From: Croceitalea marina
Lineage (GTDB): Bacteria > Bacteroidota > Bacteroidia > Flavobacteriales > Flavobacteriaceae
DNA: 64,000 bases
Assembly (NCBI RefSeq): GCF_042684265.1
Contig: NZ_JBHULB010000017.1
Span: 62,001-126,000, forward strand
Reading direction: 5' to 3'
This document shows positions 26,913 to 36,446 of the stretch, one piece after another. Numbering within the stretch: position 1 is the first letter of the stretch; each line of letters opens with the position of its first letter. The position numbers and the translations under genes are program-made. Under the pieces are notes generated by a model. The model was given only the letters and a program-made list of their open reading frames with translations. It was not told the origin of the DNA and did no database searches.

Positions 26913-27557
26913 CATTTCAGGAACATTTCCTTCAATCAAAAGATTTCCTTCGGTAGCATTTTTAATTTCTTCAACAGAAACTCCTGGTGCACGTTCTAAA
27001 AGTTTAAATCCTTCGTTAGTAACTTCTAAAACCGCTAGGTTGGTAACTATCTTTTTAACGCATCCAACTCCTGTTAGCGGTAGGCTACATTTTTTTAGCA
27101 GCTTAGAATGACCTGCCCTATTGGTGTGCATCATGGCTACAATGATATTTTCCGCCGAGGCAACCAAGTCCATCGCACCACCCATCCCCTTGACCATTTT
27201 TCCAGGTATTTTCCAATTAGCGATATCACCGTTCTCTGCGACTTCCATAGCACCTAAAATGGTAAGGTCTACATGTTTGCCTCGAATCATGGAAAAGCTC
27301 GTAGCCGAATCAAAAAATGATGCCCCAGGTAATGTTGTTATGGTCTGCTTGCCTGCATTAATGATATCTGCATCTTCTTCATCTTCAAATGGGAAAGGTC
27401 CCATTCCAAGTACTCCATTTTCACTTTGAAATTCTACACTAATATCATCGCGTACAAAATTGGCGACCAAAGTTGGTATGCCTATACCAAGGTTTACATA
27501 ATAACCGTCTTGTACTTCTTGTGCGATTCGCTTTGCGATTCCGTTTTTATCTAACAT
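26904..27557 (-). CDS. 3-oxoacid CoA-transferase subunit B
   Basis: The 217-residue beta subunit of a family I CoA-transferase, which moves CoA between succinyl-CoA and an acetoacetate-like acid. It has NLGIGIPTLVANF near residue 22 and the catalytic Glu46 in FQSENGVLGMGP. The signature continues with ITTLPGASFFDSA and VKGMGGAMDLV. Subunit A lies upstream at 28029 and is separated from it by an unrelated small gene. Its 3' end overlaps the histidine kinase by nine bases. Confidence 0.93.
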   Translation of the reverse strand: MLDKNGIAKRIAQEVQDGYYVNLGIGIPTLVANFVRDDISVEFQSENGVLGMGPFPFEDEEDADIINAGKQTITTLPGASFFDSATSFSMIRGKHVDLTILGAMEVAENGDIANWKIPGKMVKGMGGAMDLVASAENIIVAMMHTNRAGHSKLLKKCSLPLTGVGCVKKIVTNLAVLEVTNEGFKLLERAPGVSVEEIKNATEGNLLIEGNVPEMLI

Positions 27558-27615
27558 CTTTTTGTTATTCCTGCAGAAATAGAAATCTTTTTAATTATAT
27601 GTTACTGCTATTGAT

Positions 27616-27996
27616 TTATTCTCTTCTAATTGCATATCTATTGAAGTCTCCAACTACTTTGTTTTCTCTATTCCAAAGAAAAACAGGAATACCCGCAATT
27701 GTGCTACCGGCCGCTGCAATGACTTTCCACCAAGTTATTCCATTGTTAGGAGTTGAAAACAAATAAATTCCAGATAACAGAACAATAATCAAACCAGCTA
27801 CAAATCCACCTACTACTTGTCGATTATCTACAACAGCACTTATTCTATTAATATGTTTCTTTTCAAATTTTCCACAACTATTACAATTTACTTTCATTTC
27901 ATCACCAAACTTCATCTGTAAATCAGCTCTAGTATTTGCTTTAAGTTTTAAATAGTTTTGTTTCTTGCATGCTGAACAAGTATATGTCAATCTCAT
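27616..27996 (-). CDS. Hypothetical zinc-ribbon membrane protein between the CoA-transferase subunits
   Basis: A 126-residue protein. The N-terminal half has a two-knuckle zinc ribbon, YTCSACKKQ near residue 6 and NCNSCGKFE near residue 38. The C-terminal half has two membrane helices, around VGGFVAGLIIVLLSGIYLF and WWKVIAAAGSTIAGIPVFLW. It is inserted between scoA-like and scoB-like genes with gaps of 32 and 58 bases. The two transferase subunits are usually adjacent, so this looks like a later insertion. Function unknown. Confidence 0.7.
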   Translation of the reverse strand: MRLTYTCSACKKQNYLKLKANTRADLQMKFGDEMKVNCNSCGKFEKKHINRISAVVDNRQVVGGFVAGLIIVLLSGIYLFSTPNNGITWWKVIAAAGSTIAGIPVFLWNRENKVVGDFNRYAIRRE

Positions 27997-28028
27997 ACAA
28001 TAAAAATTGGTGTCTATTTATCTAAAAT

Positions 28029-28733
28029 TTAGATTGTTTTAGCTCTTACAGTTCGCTGTTCTATTCGTTTCTCATATTTCTCTCCTTGAAAAATGCGTTG
28101 TACAAAAATTCCCGGAATATGAATTTCGTTTGGATTGAGCATTCCAGCAGGAACCAATTCCTCGACCTCAGCAACTGTAATTTTAGCCGCCCCGCACATA
28201 CACGGATTAAAGTTTCTTGCCGTTCCCTTGAAAATTAAATTTCCTGCTTCATCACCTTTCCAGGCCTTCACAAATGAATAGTCTGCTTTAAATGCAGGCT
28301 CAAGCACGTACATTTTACCATCAAACTCCCTTGTTTCTTTTCCTTCGGCTACTTCAGTGCCATAACCCGCAGGGGTATAAAAAGCCGGGAAACCTGCCTG
28401 GGCAGCCCTACATTTTTCTGCAAGTGTTCCCTGAGGGGTGAGTTCTACTTCTAATTCTCCACTTAACATTTGGCGTTCGAATTCATCGTTCTCCCCGACA
28501 TATGAAGAAATCATTTTCTTAATTTGATGTTTTTGAAGTAGCAGCCCTAATCCAAAATCATCGACTCCTGCATTATTGGAGATACATGTGATGTCTTTTA
28601 TTCCTAATCGTACCAATTCTGTAATTGCATTTTCAGGAATTCCACAAAGACCAAAACCACCTAACATAAAGGTCATTCCGTCTTGTACTCCTTCAAGAGC
28701 TTCAGAAACATTAGAAACTACTTTTTTTATCAT
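28029..28733 (-). CDS. 3-oxoacid CoA-transferase subunit A
   Basis: The 234-residue alpha subunit of the CoA-transferase. It has the nucleotide/CoA motif MLGGFGLCGIPENAI near residue 21, SNNAGVDDFGLGLLLQ near residue 52, and ELTPQGTLAEKCRAAQAGFPAFYTP near residue 96. It is nine bases downstream of the PBP1A gene and 32 bases ahead of the zinc-ribbon gene. Catalysis needs subunit B (26904-27557). Confidence 0.93.
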   Translation of the reverse strand: MIKKVVSNVSEALEGVQDGMTFMLGGFGLCGIPENAITELVRLGIKDITCISNNAGVDDFGLGLLLQKHQIKKMISSYVGENDEFERQMLSGELEVELTPQGTLAEKCRAAQAGFPAFYTPAGYGTEVAEGKETREFDGKMYVLEPAFKADYSFVKAWKGDEAGNLIFKGTARNFNPCMCGAAKITVAEVEELVPAGMLNPNEIHIPGIFVQRIFQGEKYEKRIEQRTVRAKTI

Positions 28734-28742
28734 CGTTTTGTA

Positions 28743-31076
28743 TTAAAAATCCAAGTCTTCAAGATCGTCTTCAGTATCCAAATCATCTTTCATCTCTTTG
28801 ATGATTTTAGTACAGTCAACATTTATGGATAAATTCGAAGGTTTTTCAAAAGCTTCTTTTGAAACACCCAAGGCTTCGTTGGCATAATTGGCTTTCATAT
28901 ACAAGCCCCAAATAGGCAACGCCATAGATGCTCCTTGTCCATAAGCCAGACGACTAAAATGTGTAGATCTTTCTTCACCACCTACCCATACACCAGTTAC
29001 CAAGTTAGGTACCATACCCATAAACCAACCATCACTTTGGTTTTGCGTAGTACCTGTTTTACCGGCAATCGGATTAGTTAATTCATAAGGATAACCAGTA
29101 ACAACCTCTTTATAAACCTGATTATTTTTATTAAAGGTATGTCTTAATCTCCCTCCTGAACCATATTGTGTAACTCCTTCCATAAGATTGACCATTGCAT
29201 ATGCAACATCTTTACTTAAAACATCTTTGGTTTCCGGCACATACTCATATAAAACTGTACCATACTTATCCTCAATTCTGGTGACCACGACAGGCTTTAC
29301 ATAGACCCCTTGATTGGCAAAAGTACCATAAGCTCCTACCATCTCAAATACATTCATTTCGGGTACGCCTAATGCTATAGCGGGTACTTCTAGGATATCT
29401 CTAGTTATACCCATACTTTTTGCAATTCTTGCTACCGACCCTGGGCCTACCTGGTCTATTAACCTTGCCGTTATCGTGTTTACAGAATTTGCCAATGCTT
29501 GTTTAAGTGTCTTATTTTTACCCGAGTATTTCCCGTCCGAATTTTTAGGGCACCAAGACTCCATATTACCATGTTTTCCAGCCTCAATACAATATTGAGT
29601 GTCCGGCAAAGAATCACAAGGTGAATATCTTAGCTGATCAATGGCCGCTGCATATACAAAAGGCTTAAAAGTAGACCCTGCTTGTCTTGAACCTTGGATT
29701 ACATTATCATACTGAAAATGCTTATAATCAGTGCCCCCTACCCAAGCTTTTACATGGCCCGTTTGCGGTTCCATCGACATCATGGCCGTCCGTAAAAAGG
29801 TTTTATAATAACGGATAGAATCCATAGGGCTCATCACCGTATCCTTTTCGTAAGAATCACTGTTCCAATCAAAAACGGTCATATTTATCTTCTTTTTAAA
29901 AGAAGCCCTGATTTCGTTTTCAGATTTGCCCTGTGCTTTTAAAGCTTTCCAACGAGAGGAAGTTTTAATGGCACGTTCCATAATATTGTCTATTTCAAAC
30001 TTCTCTAAATCTAAAAATGGGGTTGTAGGATTTCGTTCTTTTGTATTCTGCACAAAGAATTCAGCCTGTAGTTTTTTCATGTGTGCTACTACCGCTTCTT
30101 CTGCATTCTTTTGCATTCTCGAATCAATCGTCGTATAAATTTTTAAACCGTCGAGGTACATATTGTAATCTTCACCATTGGGCTTTTTATTTTCTTTGAT
30201 CCAATTTTTTAACCAGCTTCGCTGCAGATACATTCGTAAATACGTCGCTAAACCTTCTTTATGGGATTCTGGACTATAATTAAGTTTTAGAGGAAGCTCT
30301 TGTAAAGAGTCTTTTATTTTGCCATCTAAATAACCATACTTTGCCATTTGTGCCAACACTACATTTCTTCTATTCCTTGTGCCAACCGGGTTTCTATGCG
30401 GCCTAGGATTGTAAAATGATGAATTTTTAAACATGCCAACCAGCATAGCTGCTTCTTCCGTTCTTAATTCCATTGGTTCTTTTCCAAAATAAATTCTAGT
30501 AGCTGAACGGATACCATCTGCGTTGTTACCAAAATCATATATGTTGAAATACATGGCTATGATTTCTTCTTTGGTATAATTTCTTTCAAGTCTTGTTGCA
30601 ATTACCCATTCACGAATTTTTTGAAAATACCTCCTCCAGTCTTGCGCTTTTTTGCCAACAAATAATTGTCTAGCCAATTGTTGCGAAATTGTACTCGCTC
30701 CACCTTTTTTCCCTAAATACATTAAAGCCCTTGCAAATCCTCTCGCATCTATTCCAGCATGGTCATAATGCCTAACATCTTCAGTAGCCACCAAAGCATC
30801 AACCAAAACTTTTGGAAGTTGATCAAATGCTATTGGTGTTCTATTGTCTTCGAGGTAAAGCTTCCCAAGTGTTTGACCGTCGGAAGAAATAAATTCGGTA
30901 GCCAGATTAGTTTGCGGATTTTCTAAAGATTCAAAAGTTGGCATTTCGCCAAATGCTTCCCAAGAAGCTAATAAAAAAACCAGGGCTACTAGAGCAATCC
31001 CTGAACCAAATAAAATCCAAAACCACTTTATATATTTAACGAAACCTGTACTTTTCTTTTTTGTAGCCTTTGCCAT
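28743..31076 (-). CDS. Penicillin-binding protein 1A (bifunctional peptidoglycan synthase)
   Basis: A 777-residue class A PBP with a short cytoplasmic tail and a membrane helix (WFWILFGSGIALVALVFLLA). The glycosyltransferase GT51 domain is in the first 300 residues: VATEDVRHYDHAGIDARGFA with the catalytic Glu, KKGGASTISQQLARQL and RLERNYTKEEIIAMYFN. The transpeptidase domain carries SxxK (AGSTFKP), SxN (ANSVNT) and KTG (AGKTGTTQN) in order. It polymerises and cross-links the cell wall in the periplasm. It follows gldH by two bases. Confidence 0.93.
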   Translation of the reverse strand: MAKATKKKSTGFVKYIKWFWILFGSGIALVALVFLLASWEAFGEMPTFESLENPQTNLATEFISSDGQTLGKLYLEDNRTPIAFDQLPKVLVDALVATEDVRHYDHAGIDARGFARALMYLGKKGGASTISQQLARQLFVGKKAQDWRRYFQKIREWVIATRLERNYTKEEIIAMYFNIYDFGNNADGIRSATRIYFGKEPMELRTEEAAMLVGMFKNSSFYNPRPHRNPVGTRNRRNVVLAQMAKYGYLDGKIKDSLQELPLKLNYSPESHKEGLATYLRMYLQRSWLKNWIKENKKPNGEDYNMYLDGLKIYTTIDSRMQKNAEEAVVAHMKKLQAEFFVQNTKERNPTTPFLDLEKFEIDNIMERAIKTSSRWKALKAQGKSENEIRASFKKKINMTVFDWNSDSYEKDTVMSPMDSIRYYKTFLRTAMMSMEPQTGHVKAWVGGTDYKHFQYDNVIQGSRQAGSTFKPFVYAAAIDQLRYSPCDSLPDTQYCIEAGKHGNMESWCPKNSDGKYSGKNKTLKQALANSVNTITARLIDQVGPGSVARIAKSMGITRDILEVPAIALGVPEMNVFEMVGAYGTFANQGVYVKPVVVTRIEDKYGTVLYEYVPETKDVLSKDVAYAMVNLMEGVTQYGSGGRLRHTFNKNNQVYKEVVTGYPYELTNPIAGKTGTTQNQSDGWFMGMVPNLVTGVWVGGEERSTHFSRLAYGQGASMALPIWGLYMKANYANEALGVSKEAFEKPSNLSINVDCTKIIKEMKDDLDTEDDLEDLDF

Positions 31077-31078
31077 AG

Positions 31079-31576
31079 CTATTTTGTTCTTTTACTTATT
31101 TCTACTCCGACATCGGTAATCCCGGTAAGGTTAGAGATGCCATCAACTTTTCCGTTTTGCCGCATTGCGTGCGAAATCTTTAGTTTATATACGCCCGAAT
31201 CTGGAAAAACGATGTTTTCACGATACCAAAGTTTATTTTCCTTTACACTGCCAAAACCCTTACCCAACCAACTGCCATCTGGCAACGCCATCTCATACTC
31301 TAAAGTATCCGAAACTGTTTCACCGTTAGGATAGTCCAACTCAGTGATTAAAAAAAGGTTGCTGTATTGAAAATTATTGTCATTTCTAAGGTTAAGATAT
31401 ACATCATACGGTTTCGATAGATCCAAATCAGAAAAACTAAACTGTACGGTATCTTCTACTTGCCAAACCCCTTTGTCTAATTGTTTGTACTCAGAATAGG
31501 CAGTTTGTGTTTCACATGAACTTAACAAGGCAAAAACACCACTAAAAAGAAGATATTTAAGATTTCTTATGTGCAT
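31079..31576 (-). CDS. gldH: Gliding motility lipoprotein GldH
   Basis: A 165-residue lipoprotein from ATG at 31576 (MHIRNLKYLLFSGVFALLSSC, lipobox LSSC). ATG 31576 was chosen over a start 21 codons further upstream because it gives a proper signal peptide. The beta-rich body includes QFSFSDLDLSKPYDVYLNLR, the family's conserved stretch. GldH is needed for gliding and type IX secretion in flavobacteria. It overlaps the 3' end of ricT by 20 bases and is followed by PBP1A. The ricT-gldH order is well conserved in the lineage. Confidence 0.9.
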   Translation of the reverse strand: MHIRNLKYLLFSGVFALLSSCETQTAYSEYKQLDKGVWQVEDTVQFSFSDLDLSKPYDVYLNLRNDNNFQYSNLFLITELDYPNGETVSDTLEYEMALPDGSWLGKGFGSVKENKLWYRENIVFPDSGVYKLKISHAMRQNGKVDGISNLTGITDVGVEISKRTK

Positions 31577-32720
31577 TTTGTTTGTTTCTTCTTCGCTTTT
31601 TATTGTGATTCCTCTTTTTGTTCTTCTTTGGTCTATCAAAACGGTTTAGACTGTCTTGCCCAACTACATTTTCAAAGACCATTTTTTCTTCGGTTACTGT
31701 TTCGACAACATACTGCTCAAGGCTGGCAACAGATTCCTTTTTCTTATTCTTTTCAATTATCTCTTGAACCCTCTCTTTGCTTAAAGCATACCAATTAGAA
31801 GGGTCGTTTTTGTAAGAAAACCAAAGCGTTTCTTTAAAAATATCGGATTTCTGACAAAAGGCAACGCCTTTCTCGGTATGTAGTTTTGTGTCTTGCCCCG
31901 GGAAATCTTTTAAAGCATCAAGATACATATCCAACTCATAATTCAAACAACATTTTAGCTTTCCGCATTGCCCTGCTAATTTCTGCGGATTTAGTGCCAA
32001 TTGCTGATATCTTGCCGACGACGTACTTACCGATCTAAAATCATGCAGCCAGGTTGAACAGCACAATTCGCGCCCGCAAGAACCAATTCCACCTAAACGC
32101 TGGGCCTCTTGGCGATATCCAATCTGGCGCATTTCGATACGAATTGAAAAGGCCTTGGCCATATCTTTAATTAACTGACGAAAATCAACACGGTCTTCGG
32201 CAGTATAGTAAAAAGTAGCCTTAGATCCATCACCCTGAAATTCCACATCGCTGAGCTTCATTTGTAGGTTCAGCGAAATAGCAATTTCTCTAGATCGTTT
32301 TTGAATTTCAGCTTCTTTATCACGGCATTTTTGCCAAATATCGATATCTCTTTGAGAAGCTTTTCGGTATACTTTTGGTAAATCTTGGTCAGTAGGGTCT
32401 ACTTTTTTTCGTTTCATTTGAACCTTTACCAGCTCGCCTGTTAAGGTTACTATACCAACATCATGACCAGACTTTGCCTGAGTAGCGACTACGTCTCCAA
32501 TCGCTAACGATAGGCCTTCGGAGTTCCTAAAAAATTCTTTTCTGCTATTTTTAAAACGGACTTCTACACAGTCGAAAGGTTTTTGCCCATTGGGCAAAGA
32601 CATGTTAGAAAGCCAATCAAATACCGTGAGTTTATTACAACCATCAGTGCCACAAGTGCCATTATTCTTGCATCCCCGCGGCTGCCCATCCTTACCGGTT
32701 GAACAACTGCTACATCCCAT
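31557..32720 (-). CDS. ricT: PSP1-domain protein (RicT family)
   Basis: A 387-residue protein with a Cys-rich PSP1 domain: GSCGRELCCSTWLHD near residue 212 and QCGKLKCCLNYE near residue 250, plus an N-terminal Cys cluster (CSSCSTGKDG and CKNNGTCGTDGC). In Bacillus, RicT joins a complex holding iron-sulfur clusters that affects RNA maturation. The flavobacterial role is not established. The C-terminal tail is very basic (KKNKKRNHNKKRRRNKQ), suggesting nucleic-acid or ribosome contact. It starts the operon with gldH. Confidence 0.85.
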   Translation of the reverse strand: MGCSSCSTGKDGQPRGCKNNGTCGTDGCNKLTVFDWLSNMSLPNGQKPFDCVEVRFKNSRKEFFRNSEGLSLAIGDVVATQAKSGHDVGIVTLTGELVKVQMKRKKVDPTDQDLPKVYRKASQRDIDIWQKCRDKEAEIQKRSREIAISLNLQMKLSDVEFQGDGSKATFYYTAEDRVDFRQLIKDMAKAFSIRIEMRQIGYRQEAQRLGGIGSCGRELCCSTWLHDFRSVSTSSARYQQLALNPQKLAGQCGKLKCCLNYELDMYLDALKDFPGQDTKLHTEKGVAFCQKSDIFKETLWFSYKNDPSNWYALSKERVQEIIEKNKKKESVASLEQYVVETVTEEKMVFENVVGQDSLNRFDRPKKNKKRNHNKKRRRNKQNAHKKS

Positions 32721-33051
32721 ACTTTATATATTGAATTAAGAAAAAAGCCAGAGCAATTTCTTAATTAGGGTTCATAAATTAACTAGAAGTAAATATAGCT
32801 AAATTAACTAAACCTCTACTGTCTTTAGGTTATAGGTTTTTGTATAGAAATAGTTCTGATTTAATCTGAGTGACATAAGAGTCGGAAAAAATATAACTTA
32901 ACATTCACATATTGTCCTAAAGCTCCAGCTATTTGCTTTTACAATGACAACACAATGTATTTTGTGGTAAGGAAGAAGAAAGTTCAAATGACTCAGCGGT
33001 TGTCATTAAACAGGAGGCCTTCATCTATTTTGAGATGACTCACAGATTTTT
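32721..33051. other. 331-base intergenic region, no gene seen
   Basis: No credible reading frame. A 9-bp inverted repeat is present (AATGACAAC at 32943-32951, GTTGTCATT at 32999-33007), as is a repeated octamer ATGACTCA (32988-32995 and 33035-33042). The region lies between ricT and the next minus-strand gene and would hold the ricT promoter on its left side. Confidence 0.4.
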
Positions 33052-34191
33052 TCAGTTGTTGACATGCGAATAAAATCCATCACCACTATAATTACCTCCC
33101 TCCACCAATACTAATATTCGATTTGCACCTTTATCCAAGGTTATTGGAAGACTTTGACCAGAATGTTCCGAGTTTTCAAAAAAATCAAACCAGGCAAGTT
33201 TTTGTTTTTCAATAAGGCCAATGTAGTTTGAATTGACCCAAACATGTAAATTGTTCAAAGAGCCGAAGTGAATTTTTATTTGTTTATTCTTGTTTGAATT
33301 GATTTGTGTTGAGAAATAAACCAATTTTTGATTTGTTTTGAACCTTGAGATTTTCCCTGCCAATAAACAACCCCTAACATCGGTTGAAAAATTTTTCCAT
33401 TCAAATTTTTGCCCATCAACTCTTAGCGTTTGGTTTTTAGTTGAACCTTCTACTTCATTGATACGCTTACTGAATGGCCCTAAAGCTTTCCAGTTATTTA
33501 TCAATGCCTCTCTATTATAATTGATGTCCGTTTGGCTCATTGGTGCCACATAACTAAAATCATCAATTCGCTCAATTGAAATATTATCCATCCAAACCTC
33601 ACCACCTGCAAGTCGAGGCTTAAAACCTAATTTTCCTTTTGGGTATTCATAATGCTGGAAAACCACTTTAGGGGTTTTCATATCGGTCACATAAAAATGA
33701 CACTCAGCATCAATGATTTCGGCTTTAAACGAAAACCATTTGTTTTTCTTTATTTCGGCATCATTGGCCAGTGGTGTTCTATACTCTTCATATAACGCCC
33801 TGGAAGCATTGCCATCGCGATGGGGGTTAACCCTTATATAACTTCCTTTCCCCTTTATATAAATACATCCAAAATCAGCCCTTTCCGTTTTATTATAATT
33901 GTAAACAAGACCTAAATAGTCATGCCTGTCTGTTGGAAAAAGAGCTTCACCTTTAATTACAACTTTATCCCATTTATCAGAATCCTTTACCAGAATGCAT
34001 TCTGCCGTTTTGTTTGGTGTAAGTTGTAGTACTGATTTATGCAATTTATCTTCGGTAGTGATTATTTCTGCAATTCCTATATTTTCAACTTCCCAGTTAT
34101 CAAGACCCGTTTCAAAATTGTCTTCGAATAATAGTTGTGCTGAACAAAATAGTGGAAAAACTACTAATGGAGTTAGAATTTTCAGTTTCAT
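33052..34191 (-). CDS. Exported two-domain carbohydrate-associated protein (LamG/DUF1080-like)
   Basis: A 379-residue secreted protein with a signal ending near Ala18-Gln19 (FPLFCSAQLLFED). The first domain, about 20-200, resembles a concanavalin-like jelly roll (DNFETGLDNWEVENIG, LGFKPRLAGGEVWMDNISIE), as in DUF1080 and LamG-like proteins. The second half (about 215-375) is another beta-sandwich, with NNLHVWVNSNYIGLIE and the end ANRILVLVEGGNYSGDGFY, as in carbohydrate-binding modules of beta-galactosidases. No catalytic acid pair is evident. Probably binds glycans; its cluster neighbours do not clarify the target. Confidence 0.65.
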   Translation of the reverse strand: MKLKILTPLVVFPLFCSAQLLFEDNFETGLDNWEVENIGIAEIITTEDKLHKSVLQLTPNKTAECILVKDSDKWDKVVIKGEALFPTDRHDYLGLVYNYNKTERADFGCIYIKGKGSYIRVNPHRDGNASRALYEEYRTPLANDAEIKKNKWFSFKAEIIDAECHFYVTDMKTPKVVFQHYEYPKGKLGFKPRLAGGEVWMDNISIERIDDFSYVAPMSQTDINYNREALINNWKALGPFSKRINEVEGSTKNQTLRVDGQKFEWKNFSTDVRGCLLAGKISRFKTNQKLVYFSTQINSNKNKQIKIHFGSLNNLHVWVNSNYIGLIEKQKLAWFDFFENSEHSGQSLPITLDKGANRILVLVEGGNYSGDGFYSHVNN

Positions 34192-34328
34192 TAATATTTG
34201 TTTTTTTGGTTTTAATCACCTGTTTCATATGGCAGGTTAAAACAATCTTTCTTGAATATTTTTTTATAAAATCAATTATTGAAACTACCTTTTAAAACCA
34301 ACATTAATATCTATACCCTCAGATATAT

Positions 34329-34967
34329 TTAGAACATTTTAAAGCCTACGTATAGTTGAAAATTTCTATTTCTAAAAGTACCTTCGTCAGTATTTGAAAT
34401 ATCTGAGATGCCTAGATTGTATCTTGCACCAAACTTAAAATTGCGCGTAAACCTATACTCCGCTCCAACTACTGCGGAAAACTCAAAAGATTTAAAGTCT
34501 GCATCCACAAAAGGATCCCCATCATTATTATCCAATTCAATGGTGTCTTTTACCATAAAACCAAATTGGGGGCCCAATTGAAAAGATAAACCATTGGAAA
34601 AAGGCCTGTAATTAAGCAAAAGAGGAACTTTAATGTAGTTGACCCTTTGTTTAAAGTCTATGCCTTGTAGGTCAACATCAGAACCTTCTTGAGAATATAA
34701 GGCTTCTGCTAAAACCCCTGTTTTTTCAGAAAGCTTAAAGTCGCCATAAAACCCTATATGAAATGAAGATGTGGCAGTGGTAGTTAATTGAATAGATGCA
34801 TCTGGGATATCATATTTTGCAGTTTGATTAGAAATGTTCAAACCCGCTTTAACCCCAAAGTTTGTCTTGTAGGCTTCTTTTGCATAATCTGGAGTTATGG
34901 GTTTTTGGCCCCAAACCGAAAGTGAAGCAACTACTAAAATTACAGTTGTTAATTTTTGAATTTTCAT
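34329..34967 (-). CDS. Outer-membrane beta-barrel (porin-family) protein
   Basis: A 212-residue protein with a signal (MKIQKLTTVILVVASLSVWG, cleavage after about residue 20). The body has alternating hydrophobic beta strands: FGVKAGLNISNQTA, FHIGFYGDFKLSEKTG, SFQLGPQFGFMV, FSAVVGAEYRFT and FQLYVGFKMF, ending in Phe as expected for BAM-inserted barrels. This is the OMP_b-brl_2 family of small eight-stranded barrels in Bacteroidota. It has its own -7 element at 34992-34999. Cargo unknown. Confidence 0.85.
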   Translation of the reverse strand: MKIQKLTTVILVVASLSVWGQKPITPDYAKEAYKTNFGVKAGLNISNQTAKYDIPDASIQLTTTATSSFHIGFYGDFKLSEKTGVLAEALYSQEGSDVDLQGIDFKQRVNYIKVPLLLNYRPFSNGLSFQLGPQFGFMVKDTIELDNNDGDPFVDADFKSFEFSAVVGAEYRFTRNFKFGARYNLGISDISNTDEGTFRNRNFQLYVGFKMF

Positions 34968-34991
34968 TTGTTATTAACTTAATATTTAACC

Positions 34992-34999
34992 CAAAACTA
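34992..34999 (-). promoter_or_regulatory. -7 element of the beta-barrel gene
   Basis: On the minus strand this reads TAGTTTTG, an exact TAnnTTTG, 24 bases before the ATG at 34967. No clear -33 TTTG at the usual spacing. Confidence 0.45.
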
Positions 35000-35132
35000 G
35001 TTTTGAAATTAAACCGGAGGGAGAACTTTCCATTAAGCTATGATTTTGCAAAACAAACCTCACGTTCTATATGATGTTCAAATACGTTGTGCGGTATTGT
35101 GGGTTGCCTTGGCTAATCTAAAAAAGTAGAGA

Positions 35133-36435
35133 TTACCACTTTAATTCCAAGCCATTCTTAACCCTCTTTACAATCTTTTTAATTGCCGTAATATCCTCTA
35201 AAGGATTTTCTTTGAGCACCAAAAAACTGGCCTCATATCCATCTTTAATAGCCCCAATGTTTCTGTCTGAAAATATGATTTTTGGAGATTGAACAAGGAT
35301 GTTTAACAATTCTAAATTATTAAAAGCCCCAATTTCAATAATATCATCAATTTCTTCCGACAAAGTTGTATTCGTTTGGTCTGCACCCAATGCAATTGTA
35401 ATATTTGCATTCTTAAAACGAATGAGTTGCTCTTTTAAAAATGCATATTTCTTTTGAAGTAAAACAGTATCCAAGGCCATCTTTTTACCGTCCCAATAGT
35501 TGGCATAGTATTTTGCGAATGATACCGGTAGGAATAATCATGGCACCTTTAGCGCCAGCCTCTTTAAGAGTTGCATCTGAAATGGTCAGTTTTTGTAAAT
35601 CTGGATTTCCTAAACCACCTCCGTATCCTGGCATATGGGCAAAATGTTTTATATCGTGTTTTAAGGCGACTTCGAAATCTGAAACGGTTTCTATATGGGC
35701 ATATAAGCGAACATTGTCCTTCCTGGCCAGCTCACTGACCTGTGTAACTACGACCTCTGACAATCCATAATTACCAATATTTTTATTGGTAATTTCTTTA
35801 GTTCTATCTAAAATATTTGACATGTAAATCTTGACAATAGCTGGTTTTTTTGATGTGACAGTTGCCCATTTTTTTCTTACATCTGCAATAGAGTCCATAA
35901 GATAATAGGCATCATTTTCCTTTAACCTACTATTTATAAGCTCTTCTTTTTTTGAAGGGTCCAACATTGCCCGCCAAGAGTAGTTTATGGCTTGGGTTTC
36001 GTATAATGTATGCGGATGACCTCCCGTGCTGGTAATTCCTCCGTGAGCAAAAGCCACCTCTAATTTTCCGGGGCTATTTATAGAATCTTTTAGTTGTAGA
36101 TAATGGGAATAATGGTTGTTTAGTACCTGAATATAGAACACCCCTTCTCTTATATAGGCCTTGTAAATGCTATCAAACTTTTGCAGATTATCAAAATTAT
36201 GGGTGTGCGCATCACCAAACGGCGGAATTACATATTGGTCTTTTAAATCGACTATGACGTCTGGCTGAAATGTTGCATTAAATTGAAAAAGCCCATCCTT
36301 TACCAAAAAATCTTTTTTTGCAAATGTCTCTCCATTAAAAACGTTGGCGTTCGTATATAAGATAGAAATTTTATGTTCTTTTTTTGCGCAACTGAACATT
36401 GAAAAAAATAGGGCCAATATGAATACTTTATGCAC
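35133..36435 (-). pseudogene. Amidohydrolase lipoprotein, broken by a single-base frameshift
   Basis: The upper frame (36435 to about 35525) encodes a lipoprotein (lipobox MFSC) with metal-dependent amidohydrolase hallmarks: DGLFQF, PPFGDAHTHNFDNL (HxH), AFAHGGITSTGGHPH, AIVKIYMSN and YAHIETVSDF. It then runs into a short wrong-frame tail. Removing one base at about 35524-35528 continues the protein: VSFAKYYANYWDGKKM, then MALDTVLLQKKY down to 35133, ending with FLVLKENPLEDI, the usual end of this family (near-C-terminal beta strand). So the gene is probably inactive, unless the base is a sequencing error. The intact protein would be about 434 residues. It ends the exported-hydrolase operon (neighbour at 36447 starts 11 bases away). 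Confidence 0.75.
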
Positions 36436-36446
36436 GGTTCTTAAGG

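Noticed and set aside
32721..33051. Small gene between ricT and 33052
   Set aside because: No frame with a start codon and coherent composition; only short repeats.
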